Origin: Sanyastnella coralliicola
Lineage (GTDB): Bacteria; Bacteroidota; Bacteroidia; Flavobacteriales_D; Sanyastnellaceae
Direction: 5' to 3'
Length of the DNA: 64,000 bases
Assembly (NCBI RefSeq): GCF_030845195.1
Contig: NZ_CP132543.1
Span: 823,501-887,500, forward strand
Position numbers and translations under genes: made by a program. Every line of letters begins with the position of its first letter. Positions within the stretch are counted from its first letter, which is position 1. Under the pieces are notes generated by a model. It had not been told where the DNA came from. It did not search any database and saw nothing but the letters and a program-made list of their open reading frames with translations. Shown here one piece after another: positions 8,538 through 16,388 of the stretch.

Positions 8538-10094
8538 CTACAAAAAAATTGCTCCAGAATTCGACAGATGTTCCATATCGAACTGTAAACGTATCGTAGT
8601 GCCCTTTCCTTTTTCAGATTCAAGATCGAATTGCCCATTCCAGGCCTTAATTCGTTCTCTCATTCCGAAGAGTCCAAGACTTTTTGATTTCAAGGCTTTG
8701 TCGATTTCCAGACCTTTACCATTGTCACGAATCTCCAACACAAGCTCATCGCCAGCGATGAGGAAGTCAACCCAAGACTGTGAAGCTTCTGAATGTCGGT
8801 TGATATTCGTGAGTCCTTCTTGCATGATCCTATATATAGCAGTCGAGAACTCTTTCTCGAACGTTGCATCGTTAACGTCGATATGAAGACGGCATTGGAT
8901 TGAATGGTGTTTGTTGTAATTGTCAACGTGCCACTCCATCGCCGCTACCAGTCCCATGTTGTCTAGTACCACAGGACGAAGCTCATGCGCAATTCGGCGC
9001 ACTGTTTGAATGGTAGTGGTTGTCAAGTCAACGAGGTAGTCAACTTTCTCAATTGCCGCGGTCTTGTCTTCTGCTTGTAATTCTTCTTTTTCAAGTATTT
9101 GCTTGATCCAGAAAAGTCCGAGTTTATTCCCTGTTAGTTCCTGTCCGAGCTGATCGTGAATCTCCATGGCAATCTTCTCCTTCTCTTCATCACGGATATT
9201 CTCCAAGTGTTGAGTCAAGGCTTGAAGCTTCTCATTCAACTCCTTCATCTCGCGCTCGGCCTGGACACGAGCAGTGATGTTGGATGGGATGAATACCGCA
9301 GAATCTATTTGGCCGTCAGCTACTACGGGGGCCAGACGACATAAATACCACTGTGATTCAGGGTCATTCGGATTCCCTTCGATATCGATAGCAGCGATTT
9401 GGCCGTCATCAAAAACGTCTTTCATGGCATCTTCGAGACGTTTCTTATTCGGTTCGCTCATGAAGTCATAGATCGACTTCCCGATAACTTGGTCACGTTC
9501 TACCCCGTCAACAGATCGACTCACGTAGTGAATGGTTCCATTGCGATCAAGCTTATAAATATTATCAGGCGCATTTTCCGCTAGCGCGCGGAAGTTGGCT
9601 TCGCTGCTTTCCAGGTTGGAAATAGCACGCTCCTTCTCGACGAGGTTCGTCTTAGCTTGGATAGCGTTTTCAACGGCACTGCTCAAACGTCCCATGGAAT
9701 CTTTCAAGACATAGTCATCTGCACCTGCCTTGATACATGCTACAGCTGTCTCTTCGTTTACCGAACCGGTACAAATAATGAAAGGGATGTATGGATTGCG
9801 TTCACGTACGAAGAGCAGGGCTTCCATTCCAGTGAATTGCGGAAGGGCATAATCAGAGAGGATCATTTGCGGCTTGTACTCGTCAAAGGCCTTGATAAAG
9901 TCTTCTTTGTTGGTGACGTGCAGAATCTCTTTTTCCTGGTTCACTTTGCGCAGCTGTAGTTGAAGCAATTGCGCATCGGTCTCCAAGTCTTCTAGAATGA
10001 GAATTCTGATTTTGGTGTCTTCGCTTCCCGCATATATAAAGTCTTGATCCACCTGATCAAGCTTGAGGATCGTAGTTTCCATAGTTACCGACAT
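8538..10094 (-). CDS. REC-PAS-HisKA_3 hybrid sensor histidine kinase
   Basis: 518 residues, no membrane segments. Receiver domain first (residues about 29-145, Asp81 in MILSDYALP), PAS domain (about 165-280, PDNIYKLDRNG), then a HisKA_3 dimerisation domain with phospho-acceptor His313 in MEIHDQLGQEL, and an HATPase_c domain with LTNINRHSEAS and DNGKGL motifs. HisKA_3 kinases normally pair with NarL-type regulators, two of which lie directly downstream. A receiver in front of the kinase suggests that phosphorylation by another kinase tunes its activity. Its first codons overlap the upstream receiver gene by 10 bp. Confidence 0.9.
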   Translation of the reverse strand: MSVTMETTILKLDQVDQDFIYAGSEDTKIRILILEDLETDAQLLQLQLRKVNQEKEILHVTNKEDFIKAFDEYKPQMILSDYALPQFTGMEALLFVRERNPYIPFIICTGSVNEETAVACIKAGADDYVLKDSMGRLSSAVENAIQAKTNLVEKERAISNLESSEANFRALAENAPDNIYKLDRNGTIHYVSRSVDGVERDQVIGKSIYDFMSEPNKKRLEDAMKDVFDDGQIAAIDIEGNPNDPESQWYLCRLAPVVADGQIDSAVFIPSNITARVQAEREMKELNEKLQALTQHLENIRDEEKEKIAMEIHDQLGQELTGNKLGLFWIKQILEKEELQAEDKTAAIEKVDYLVDLTTTTIQTVRRIAHELRPVVLDNMGLVAAMEWHVDNYNKHHSIQCRLHIDVNDATFEKEFSTAIYRIMQEGLTNINRHSEASQSWVDFLIAGDELVLEIRDNGKGLEIDKALKSKSLGLFGMRERIKAWNGQFDLESEKGKGTTIRLQFDMEHLSNSGAIFL

Positions 10095-10522
10095 GAGCGA
10101 TTGATTGTAGTCCAGTATTTCGTGGCTTCAGAAATATCCTTGCCGTGTTGAGCGTAATCAATAGGCTTCACCATGTAGCTATTCGCTCCAAGTTTGTACG
10201 CCTGTTCTACATCGGATTCAATTCCAGATGAGGTCAAAATAACCACAGGAATCCCGATGAATTCTCCGCTAGTTTTGATCCGTTCGAGCACCTCAAATCC
10301 ACTTCGTTTAGGAAGCTTGAGGTCGAGGTAAATCAATTTAAGTGCTGAGAATTCATCGTCGCGAGTATGTCCGGATTCGAGCAAATACTCGATGGCCTCG
10401 GCTCCATCACGCATGACTTTGACCCCGAGGTCAAGTCCTGCTTTCTTTAGAGCCATCAAGGTCAATTCGGCGTCGTTGGCGTTATCTTCAACCAAGACGA
10501 TGTTTACTGGACTTTCATTCAT
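10085..10522 (-). CDS. Single-domain response regulator, Rcp1-like
   Basis: 145 residues from the ATG at 10522; a start 10 codons upstream exists but would add a tail not expected of the family. A lone receiver: acidic residues VEDN at 11-14, phospho-acceptor Asp67 (LIYLDLKLPKRSG), conserved Thr/Ser (ILTSSG) and Lys (MVKPIDY). The long loop with RDDEF before the Asp is typical of Rcp1-type regulators of phytochrome-like kinases. It is the first gene of the signalling block and probably relays phosphate to or from the REC-bearing kinase it overlaps. Confidence 0.85.
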   Translation of the reverse strand: MNESPVNIVLVEDNANDAELTLMALKKAGLDLGVKVMRDGAEAIEYLLESGHTRDDEFSALKLIYLDLKLPKRSGFEVLERIKTSGEFIGIPVVILTSSGIESDVEQAYKLGANSYMVKPIDYAQHGKDISEATKYWTTINRSCR

Positions 10523-10566
10523 AGCTAACCGTTGTAATCTAAAATTAGACAATGGAAAGCATGAAA

Positions 10567-10587
10567 AAAGGGGGACATGCCCCCTTT
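10567..10587 (-). terminator. Intrinsic terminator of the TPR-like gene
   Basis: Perfect 8-bp stem AAAGGGGG/CCCCCTTT with a 5-nt loop. On the minus strand it is followed by a run of T, and it lies 26 nt beyond the stop of the gene at 10613-11338. It also isolates that gene from the signalling block downstream. Confidence 0.8.
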
Positions 10588-10612
10588 ATTAACTAAATAT
10601 GTTGGATAGCGT

Positions 10613-11338
10613 TTACCCTACGATTGTGCGGTAAACCACGCTAAATTCTTTGTCGTCGGCAAAGTACTCCTGTGTCATTTCGAGCCATTCTTTTGCTTGT
10701 CCGCGTTCACCGAGTTCGTCAAGCATCTCCGCATTGCGAATCACAGTTTGCTTCAACAACTCGAGCTGCTCTTCAGCTAAGTGATCGACACCTTGCTCAT
10801 TCAGAATCTTCTTTGCTTCGTCCCAAGCAAGCCCAGCATCCTTACGTGACTTCATCATGTAGAATGAATGTGCAAGTGCCATCCAAGCTCCAGGATCATT
10901 TTCGTCAATTTGAGTGAGGTATTTGTAGAGTCCTTTAGAACGTGTAAACTTCTCTTGTTCCACTTCGCGCTCAGCCTCAATCATAGTTTCTAGGCGAACC
11001 TCGCTAATGAATTCTTGGTGCTCAGCAAAGAACTCATTTTGCTTGTCCTTTTTGCGGTGCTTCACCAAGTACTTCAAAGAGTTCTTGAAAGCCTTTGGAA
11101 AACGCTCTTCAAGCTTCGGATCATCTGATTGGTGAATTCTATAGTATGACATACTCGCGTAGAGGTATGGCATCGGATCTTTCTTAGTGTCTTCTCCATC
11201 GATGTATTTGAAACACTTTTGGAGGCAACGCTCATATTTTTCATCCACTACTAATTCAAGTAGATCATCGTAGTTACGCTGTGCAGTTAGTTGAGCGGTA
11301 GAAAGTACTAGCAATACTAAGGGTAGTAAATACTTCAT
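10613..11338 (-). CDS. Secreted TPR-like protein of unknown function
   Basis: 241 residues. A signal peptide (MKYLLPLVLLVLSTAQLTAQ) with cleavage after the TAQ is clear. The mature part is highly charged and alpha-helical with repeated W-x-x-A and aromatic spacing (AWMALAHSFYMM, EWLEMTQEYF) typical of tetratricopeptide-like repeats. It is a single-gene unit with its own terminator. I do not recognise a specific family, and no enzyme motif is seen. Confidence 0.7.
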   Translation of the reverse strand: MKYLLPLVLLVLSTAQLTAQRNYDDLLELVVDEKYERCLQKCFKYIDGEDTKKDPMPYLYASMSYYRIHQSDDPKLEERFPKAFKNSLKYLVKHRKKDKQNEFFAEHQEFISEVRLETMIEAEREVEQEKFTRSKGLYKYLTQIDENDPGAWMALAHSFYMMKSRKDAGLAWDEAKKILNEQGVDHLAEEQLELLKQTVIRNAEMLDELGERGQAKEWLEMTQEYFADDKEFSVVYRTIVG

Positions 11339-11468
11339 AAGGTCTTTTTCAAATTCACTTTGCTGTTATACAAAGTTGATGCCTAAAATTACTTTGATTC
11401 TTTTTTTCAGCAAAAGAATCGCCCAAACTTATTGCCTGTAGAGTTGTTGATTCTCTTAATTTTAGTTC

Positions 11469-13898
11469 GTGAATGAGGTGGTCGCTAGCGCGGAAAAATG
11501 GTTCGATTCTAGAGGTTGGAAAGCTTTTCCTTTTCAGAAAGAAGCTTGGGAAGCTTACGTAGACGGGAAAGACGGCATCGTAAATGCCCCTACAGGAAGC
11601 GGAAAGACCTACTCACTCCTTGTACCGATTGTAGCGCAAGGAATGCGAGACACGAAGAAGAAAGGACTTCGCGCCATCTGGATTACCCCGATTCGGGCAC
11701 TTTCAAAAGAAATAGAGATTTCGGCAAATCGTCTGATTGAAGGACTAAACGCTGATTGGTCAGTGGGCATTCGTACCGGTGACACCCCTACAAACGTCAG
11801 GCAGAAGCAGATGAGGAGAATGCCTGAAATCCTCATTACCACACCGGAAAGCCTGCACCTCTTATTGGCTTCGAAAGATCATCCTAGAATATTTAAACAC
11901 CTAGAGGCTGTTGTGGTCGATGAATGGCATGACCTCATCGGTTCGAAACGAGGTGTGCAAGTGGAGTTGGGATTGTCGCGACTGAAAGCTTTCGTACCAA
12001 ACGTCCGCATTTGGGGAATCTCCGCGACGATTGGAAACATGGATGAAGCCAAAGAAGTTCTACTCGGAACGGATCGAACGGAAACAGGTGTGTTCATTCG
12101 CTCAGGAATTAAGAAAGACTTGCGCATGACCAGTCTCATGCCAGAAGAAGTGGAGAAGATGCCTTGGGCAGGACATATCGGCTTGAAGCTGTTGGATAAG
12201 GTGGCGAAGATTATCGAAGAGAACGGTTCAACACTCATTTTTACCAACACCAGAGGTCAATGTGAGATTTGGTATCAGGCCATCTTGGATCAGAAACCGG
12301 AACTCGCTGGAATCATCGCGATGCACCACAGCGCCATTTCTAAAGAGCTGAGGTACTGGGTTGAAGACGCTCTTTATGACGGAAGACTGAAAGCCGTAGT
12401 ATGTACGTCAACACTAGACCTTGGAGTTGACTTTCGACCAGTGGACGCCATCGTTCAGATTGGTGGACCAAAAGGTGTTGCACGCTTCATGCAGCGTGCG
12501 GGTAGATCAGGACACCAACCAGGAGCTACAAGTAAGATCTATTTCTTGCCAACGCATTCACTCGAACTCATTGAAGCAGCAGCTCTCAGAGAAGCCATCA
12601 ACCTAGAGTTTCTGGAAAATCGTTCACCTCATTACCGATCTTTTGATGTGCTTATCCAATACCTCACCACGCTTGCGGTGGGAGGTGGGTTTACTCCAGA
12701 CGAGATAGAGCAAGAAGTACTCAAGACATTTTGCTTCAATTCCATGAGCAAAGAAGAGTGGCAATGGTGTTTGAGCTTCATTACCACCGGCGGTCATTCG
12801 CTTCAAGCCTATCCAGAGTACCGAAAGATTGTCATTGAGGAGGGTACCTTTAAAGTGGCCAATCAGCGTGTAGCTCGACGTCACCGTATGTCGATTGGGA
12901 CGATCGTGGGTGACACCATGATGAAAGTAAAGTACTCTAGAGGTGGTCTAATAGGACATGTAGAAGAATACTTCGCTGCAAGTATGCGTCCAGGGGATGC
13001 TTTTTGGTTCGCTGGAAGAAGTCTCGAAGTGGTAAAGATTCGAGAACTCGTGCTTGAGGTCGTCAATTCAAAGAAGAAATCCGGACGCATCGCCAGTTGG
13101 CAAGGAGGGAGGCTACCTCTAACTTCCAAAATGTCTGAGATGCTTCGTCAGAAAATTGATGATTACGCCTCGGGTAAACTGAAAGATCCAGAGATGATCA
13201 AGGTGAAGCCCTTGCTTGATCTGCAGTCAAGACGATCGCATACACCTCGTTCTAATGAGTTGCTCATCGAACAGATCAAGACTCGGGAAGGGTACCATGT
13301 TTTCATATATCCGTTTGAGGGAAGACTAGTTCATGAAGGCTTGGCTTCCCTTGTGGCTTACCGCATTTCTCTCCTAAAACCGATGTCGTTCTCTTTAGCC
13401 TTCAATGACTATGGCTTCGAAATGCTGAGTGATCAACCGATTCCATTGGATGAAGCATTCGACAACGAAATCTTCTCAACTGATCACTTGATGGATGATC
13501 TCGAGGCTTCCATCAATTCGGCTGAAATGGCTCGAAAGAAGTTCAATGATATCGCCATTATTTCAGGTTTAGTTTTCCAAGGTTATCCAGGAGAAGGGGT
13601 GAAGGAAAGGCACCTCAAAGCTTCTTCATCATTGGTCTTCGATGTATTCTCCGATTACGATTCGAGCAACTTGTTACTCCGTCAAGCATTTAACGAAATG
13701 ATTGATCATCAGCTTGAAATAGAGCGCTTTCGGATGATGCTCAAGCGCATCAATTCGCAGAAACTTGTGATCACTCATCCAAGTAAACCGACACCCTTGT
13801 CGTTCCCAATTATGGTAGACCGACTACGTGAGAAATTGACCTCGGAGAAGATCAGTGACCGCATCCAAAAGATGAAACGAGCGTACGACGAAGACTAA
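11469..13898 (+). CDS. Ligase-associated DExH-box DNA helicase (Lhr-like)
   Basis: 809 residues, GTG start. Superfamily 2 motifs in order: Walker A APTGSGKT (about residues 38-45), motif Ia region TPIRALSKE, DEWH Walker B, ISATIG (motif III), HHSAISKELR, CTSTLDLGVDF (motif V) and QRAGRSGH (motif VI). The length and C-terminal part match the ligase-associated helicases that normally sit beside an ATP-dependent DNA ligase and a metallo-beta-lactamase nuclease. Neither partner is adjacent here: upstream is a TPR-like gene and downstream a TonB receptor. A CGCTAGCGCGGAA motif lies at codons 6-9. Confidence 0.9.
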   Translation: MNEVVASAEKWFDSRGWKAFPFQKEAWEAYVDGKDGIVNAPTGSGKTYSLLVPIVAQGMRDTKKKGLRAIWITPIRALSKEIEISANRLIEGLNADWSVGIRTGDTPTNVRQKQMRRMPEILITTPESLHLLLASKDHPRIFKHLEAVVVDEWHDLIGSKRGVQVELGLSRLKAFVPNVRIWGISATIGNMDEAKEVLLGTDRTETGVFIRSGIKKDLRMTSLMPEEVEKMPWAGHIGLKLLDKVAKIIEENGSTLIFTNTRGQCEIWYQAILDQKPELAGIIAMHHSAISKELRYWVEDALYDGRLKAVVCTSTLDLGVDFRPVDAIVQIGGPKGVARFMQRAGRSGHQPGATSKIYFLPTHSLELIEAAALREAINLEFLENRSPHYRSFDVLIQYLTTLAVGGGFTPDEIEQEVLKTFCFNSMSKEEWQWCLSFITTGGHSLQAYPEYRKIVIEEGTFKVANQRVARRHRMSIGTIVGDTMMKVKYSRGGLIGHVEEYFAASMRPGDAFWFAGRSLEVVKIRELVLEVVNSKKKSGRIASWQGGRLPLTSKMSEMLRQKIDDYASGKLKDPEMIKVKPLLDLQSRRSHTPRSNELLIEQIKTREGYHVFIYPFEGRLVHEGLASLVAYRISLLKPMSFSLAFNDYGFEMLSDQPIPLDEAFDNEIFSTDHLMDDLEASINSAEMARKKFNDIAIISGLVFQGYPGEGVKERHLKASSSLVFDVFSDYDSSNLLLRQAFNEMIDHQLEIERFRMMLKRINSQKLVITHPSKPTPLSFPIMVDRLREKLTSEKISDRIQKMKRAYDED
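11483..11495 (+). repeat. Dispersed 13-bp motif, exact copy
   Basis: CGCTAGCGCGGAA right after the start of the helicase gene, encoding Ala-Ser-Ala-Glu (VVASAEKW). Confidence 0.85.
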
Positions 13899-13908
13899 TT
13901 GTCTTCGT
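13888..13908 (+). other. Hairpin spanning the helicase stop codon
   Basis: 8-bp perfect inverted repeat ACGAAGAC/GTCTTCGT around the loop TAATT, which contains the stop codon TAA. No T-run follows, so intrinsic termination is doubtful; it may stabilise the mRNA 3' end. Confidence 0.35.
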
Positions 13909-13970
13909 AGAAATGTGATCAAAGGTCATTATTGGTTGCCAAGGGACGATCGTTAGAGAAATGAAAATGG

Positions 13971-13978
13971 TACTTTTG
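13971..13978 (+). promoter_or_regulatory. -7 element TACTTTTG of the TonB receptor gene
   Basis: TACTTTTG fits TAnnTTTG and ends 22 nt before the GTG at 14001. The -33 box is not obvious. Confidence 0.4.
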
Positions 13979-14000
13979 GGCTTCTGTAAACCAAGCATAC

Positions 14001-16316
14001 GTGGAACGATTTCTAAAAGGACTGCTCTTTGTACTCTGCATGACCATCGCAGGAAGTGCATTTTCTCAGGGTATTATTAAAGGGTTTGTGAAAGACGGAA
14101 GTACAGGTGAGCCTGCACTTTTCGTAACAGTTGTGTTGGAAGGCACAAGCTTCGGAGTGACTACCGATGTGACGGGTTACTACTCTCTCACGAAGATCCC
14201 AGCAGGTACCTACACCATCTTGATTAACTCGATCGAATACGAGGAAATCCGAAAAGAAATCGTCATCGAAGACGGAAAGGTTTACAGCCGAAACTTCCAG
14301 TTGGAGCCAAAGGTGATCCAGCTAGGCGGTGCTGAGATCTCAGCTGATTCCGAAGAACAGAAGAACCAAGTGCGTATGTCAGTCGAGACGATTCGTCCGA
14401 ACGACATCAAACGTGTACCTACCTTCGGTGGACAAGCAGACATCGTTCAAGTATTGACAACCCTCCCTGGATTCGTTTCTACGGGTGACCAAGGGGGACA
14501 GATTTACATTCGTGGTGGATCACCTGTACAGAACAAAGTAATGCTCGATGGTATGATCGTATACAACGCATTCCACTCGATTGGTTTGTTCTCTGTATTC
14601 GATACAGACATCATCTCAAACGCAGACATCTACACTGGTGGTTTCTCAGGTGAGTTCGGTGGACGTGTATCGTCAATCATGGATATCACTACTCGCGATG
14701 GAAACAAGAAGCATGTTTCAGGTAAAATCGGCGCGAGCCCATTCGGAGCGAAAATCCTTGTAGAAGGACCACTCAAGAAGCTAGGAGAGAACGGTTCTGG
14801 AATCAGCTACGTATTCTCAGCAAAACGCTCATATCTCGAGGAGAGCTCGAAACTTTTCTACTCATACATCGATGAGGATGGACTTCCGTTCAACTTCACA
14901 GACATCTACGGAAAACTATCATTCGGTGGAGCAAATGGATCGAAGTTCAACATCTTCGGATTCAGCTTCAACGATGACGTTCGTTACCAAGCTCTTTCGG
15001 ACCTGAACTGGTCAAACAATGGAGGTGGAGGTAACTTCGTGGTTGTACCCCCAGGATCAGCGGTACTGATCAAGGGTAACTTCGCTTACTCTGAGTACAA
15101 CATCAACCTTCGTGAAGAAGGCCTTCCAGATCGTAGTAGTACCATTGGTGGTTTCAACTTTGGACTTGACTTTAAATATGTCTTGAATGACGACGACGTA
15201 CGTTGGGGTATTCAAGTAGTGGGTGTGAACACTGACTACGAAACCTTCAACTCACTCGGAGTTCAAGTGGAGCAACAAGAAAGCACGAACGAATTGGCAG
15301 GATATGTAGACATCAAGAAGTCGGCAGGTAAATTCCTATTCCAGCCAAGTCTTCGTCTACAGTACTACAGTTCGCTGTCACAGCTTTCACCTGAACCTCG
15401 TCTTGGTATCAAGTACAAGGTGAATGAAGTGTTCCGTCTGAAGGCAGCTGCTGGAATCTATACACAGAACTTGATTCAGGCGAATAGTGACCGTGACGTA
15501 GTAAATCTCTTCTATGGTTTCATTACCGCGCCAACAGATATTCAAGACGAACTGGTACTACCTGATGGAGAAGTTCGCGACATCAATGATGATCCATTGC
15601 AGCGTGCTCGTCACTTGATTGCTGGATTCGAGTACGATATCACAGAGCGTTGGAACTTGAATGTTGAAGGGTACATTAAAGACTTCAACCAAGTAACAAA
15701 TGTGAATCGTAACAAGCTATTCCCGACGAATACTGCTGATGTTCCTGACGTTCTTCGCTTGGATTACATCATTGAGACAGGGATCGCACGAGGTGTAGAC
15801 GTTGTATTGAAGTACGAAGACAAACGTCGTTCAGTATGGTTCGTGTACTCATTGGCCGATGTAGATCGCTGGGATGGATTCACATGGTACGATCCAGTGT
15901 TTGACCGTCGTCACAACATCAACTTCGTAGCATCGCACGCGTTCGGGGAAGATGATTCATGGAACGCAAGTCTTCGTTGGAACCTAGGTACTGGACTTCC
16001 TTTCACTCAAACACAAGGGTACTACCAAGCGCCGAATATTACGGATGGTATTGGTAGCGATCCGGTGGTGTTGAACTCTGATGAGCTTGGAATCTTCTAC
16101 GCTGAATTGAATGGCGGACGTCTTTCAGATTACCACCGTCTAGACCTTTCTGTGAGCAAGTCATGGAAGTTCGGAGATCGCATCGGTTTGGATATGAATG
16201 CAAGTGTGACGAACATCTACAGCCGCGAGAACGTATTTTACGTGAACCGTGTGACTGGGGAGACGGTTTACCAGCTTCCATTCCTTCCAAGTATCGGATT
16301 CGACTTGACATTCTAA
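14001..16316 (+). CDS. TonB-dependent outer-membrane receptor with CarboxypepD_reg-like domain
   Basis: 771 residues, GTG start. Signal peptide (FLKGLLFVLCMTIAGSAFSQ), then a carboxypeptidase-regulatory-like domain (about residues 24-105; GIIKGFVKDGSTGEP), a plug domain (about 115-230, with IYIRGGSPVQNKVMLDG) and a beta-barrel ending in an aromatic residue (IGFDLTF). This is the SusC-like layout common in Bacteroidota. No SusD-type lipoprotein gene accompanies it, so its substrate is open: oligosaccharide, peptide or a metal chelate are all possible. The gene is flanked by its own TACTTTTG promoter candidate and by a hairpin downstream. Confidence 0.85.
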   Translation: MERFLKGLLFVLCMTIAGSAFSQGIIKGFVKDGSTGEPALFVTVVLEGTSFGVTTDVTGYYSLTKIPAGTYTILINSIEYEEIRKEIVIEDGKVYSRNFQLEPKVIQLGGAEISADSEEQKNQVRMSVETIRPNDIKRVPTFGGQADIVQVLTTLPGFVSTGDQGGQIYIRGGSPVQNKVMLDGMIVYNAFHSIGLFSVFDTDIISNADIYTGGFSGEFGGRVSSIMDITTRDGNKKHVSGKIGASPFGAKILVEGPLKKLGENGSGISYVFSAKRSYLEESSKLFYSYIDEDGLPFNFTDIYGKLSFGGANGSKFNIFGFSFNDDVRYQALSDLNWSNNGGGGNFVVVPPGSAVLIKGNFAYSEYNINLREEGLPDRSSTIGGFNFGLDFKYVLNDDDVRWGIQVVGVNTDYETFNSLGVQVEQQESTNELAGYVDIKKSAGKFLFQPSLRLQYYSSLSQLSPEPRLGIKYKVNEVFRLKAAAGIYTQNLIQANSDRDVVNLFYGFITAPTDIQDELVLPDGEVRDINDDPLQRARHLIAGFEYDITERWNLNVEGYIKDFNQVTNVNRNKLFPTNTADVPDVLRLDYIIETGIARGVDVVLKYEDKRRSVWFVYSLADVDRWDGFTWYDPVFDRRHNINFVASHAFGEDDSWNASLRWNLGTGLPFTQTQGYYQAPNITDGIGSDPVVLNSDELGIFYAELNGGRLSDYHRLDLSVSKSWKFGDRIGLDMNASVTNIYSRENVFYVNRVTGETVYQLPFLPSIGFDLTF

Positions 16317-16350
16317 TTACCCTCGTTGGATTCAACGATTTGTAGGTAAT
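16316..16350 (+). other. Nested hairpin after the TonB receptor gene
   Basis: Inner 6-bp stem TCGTTG/CAACGA with a GATT loop at 16323-16338, enclosed by ATTACC/GGTAAT at 16316-16321 and 16345-16350. There is no T-run, so it is only a possible terminator or 3'-end stabiliser. Confidence 0.35.
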
Positions 16351-16388
16351 GTGCTCGAACCTCACGCAGTTATTTGTGTTAAAGCAGC

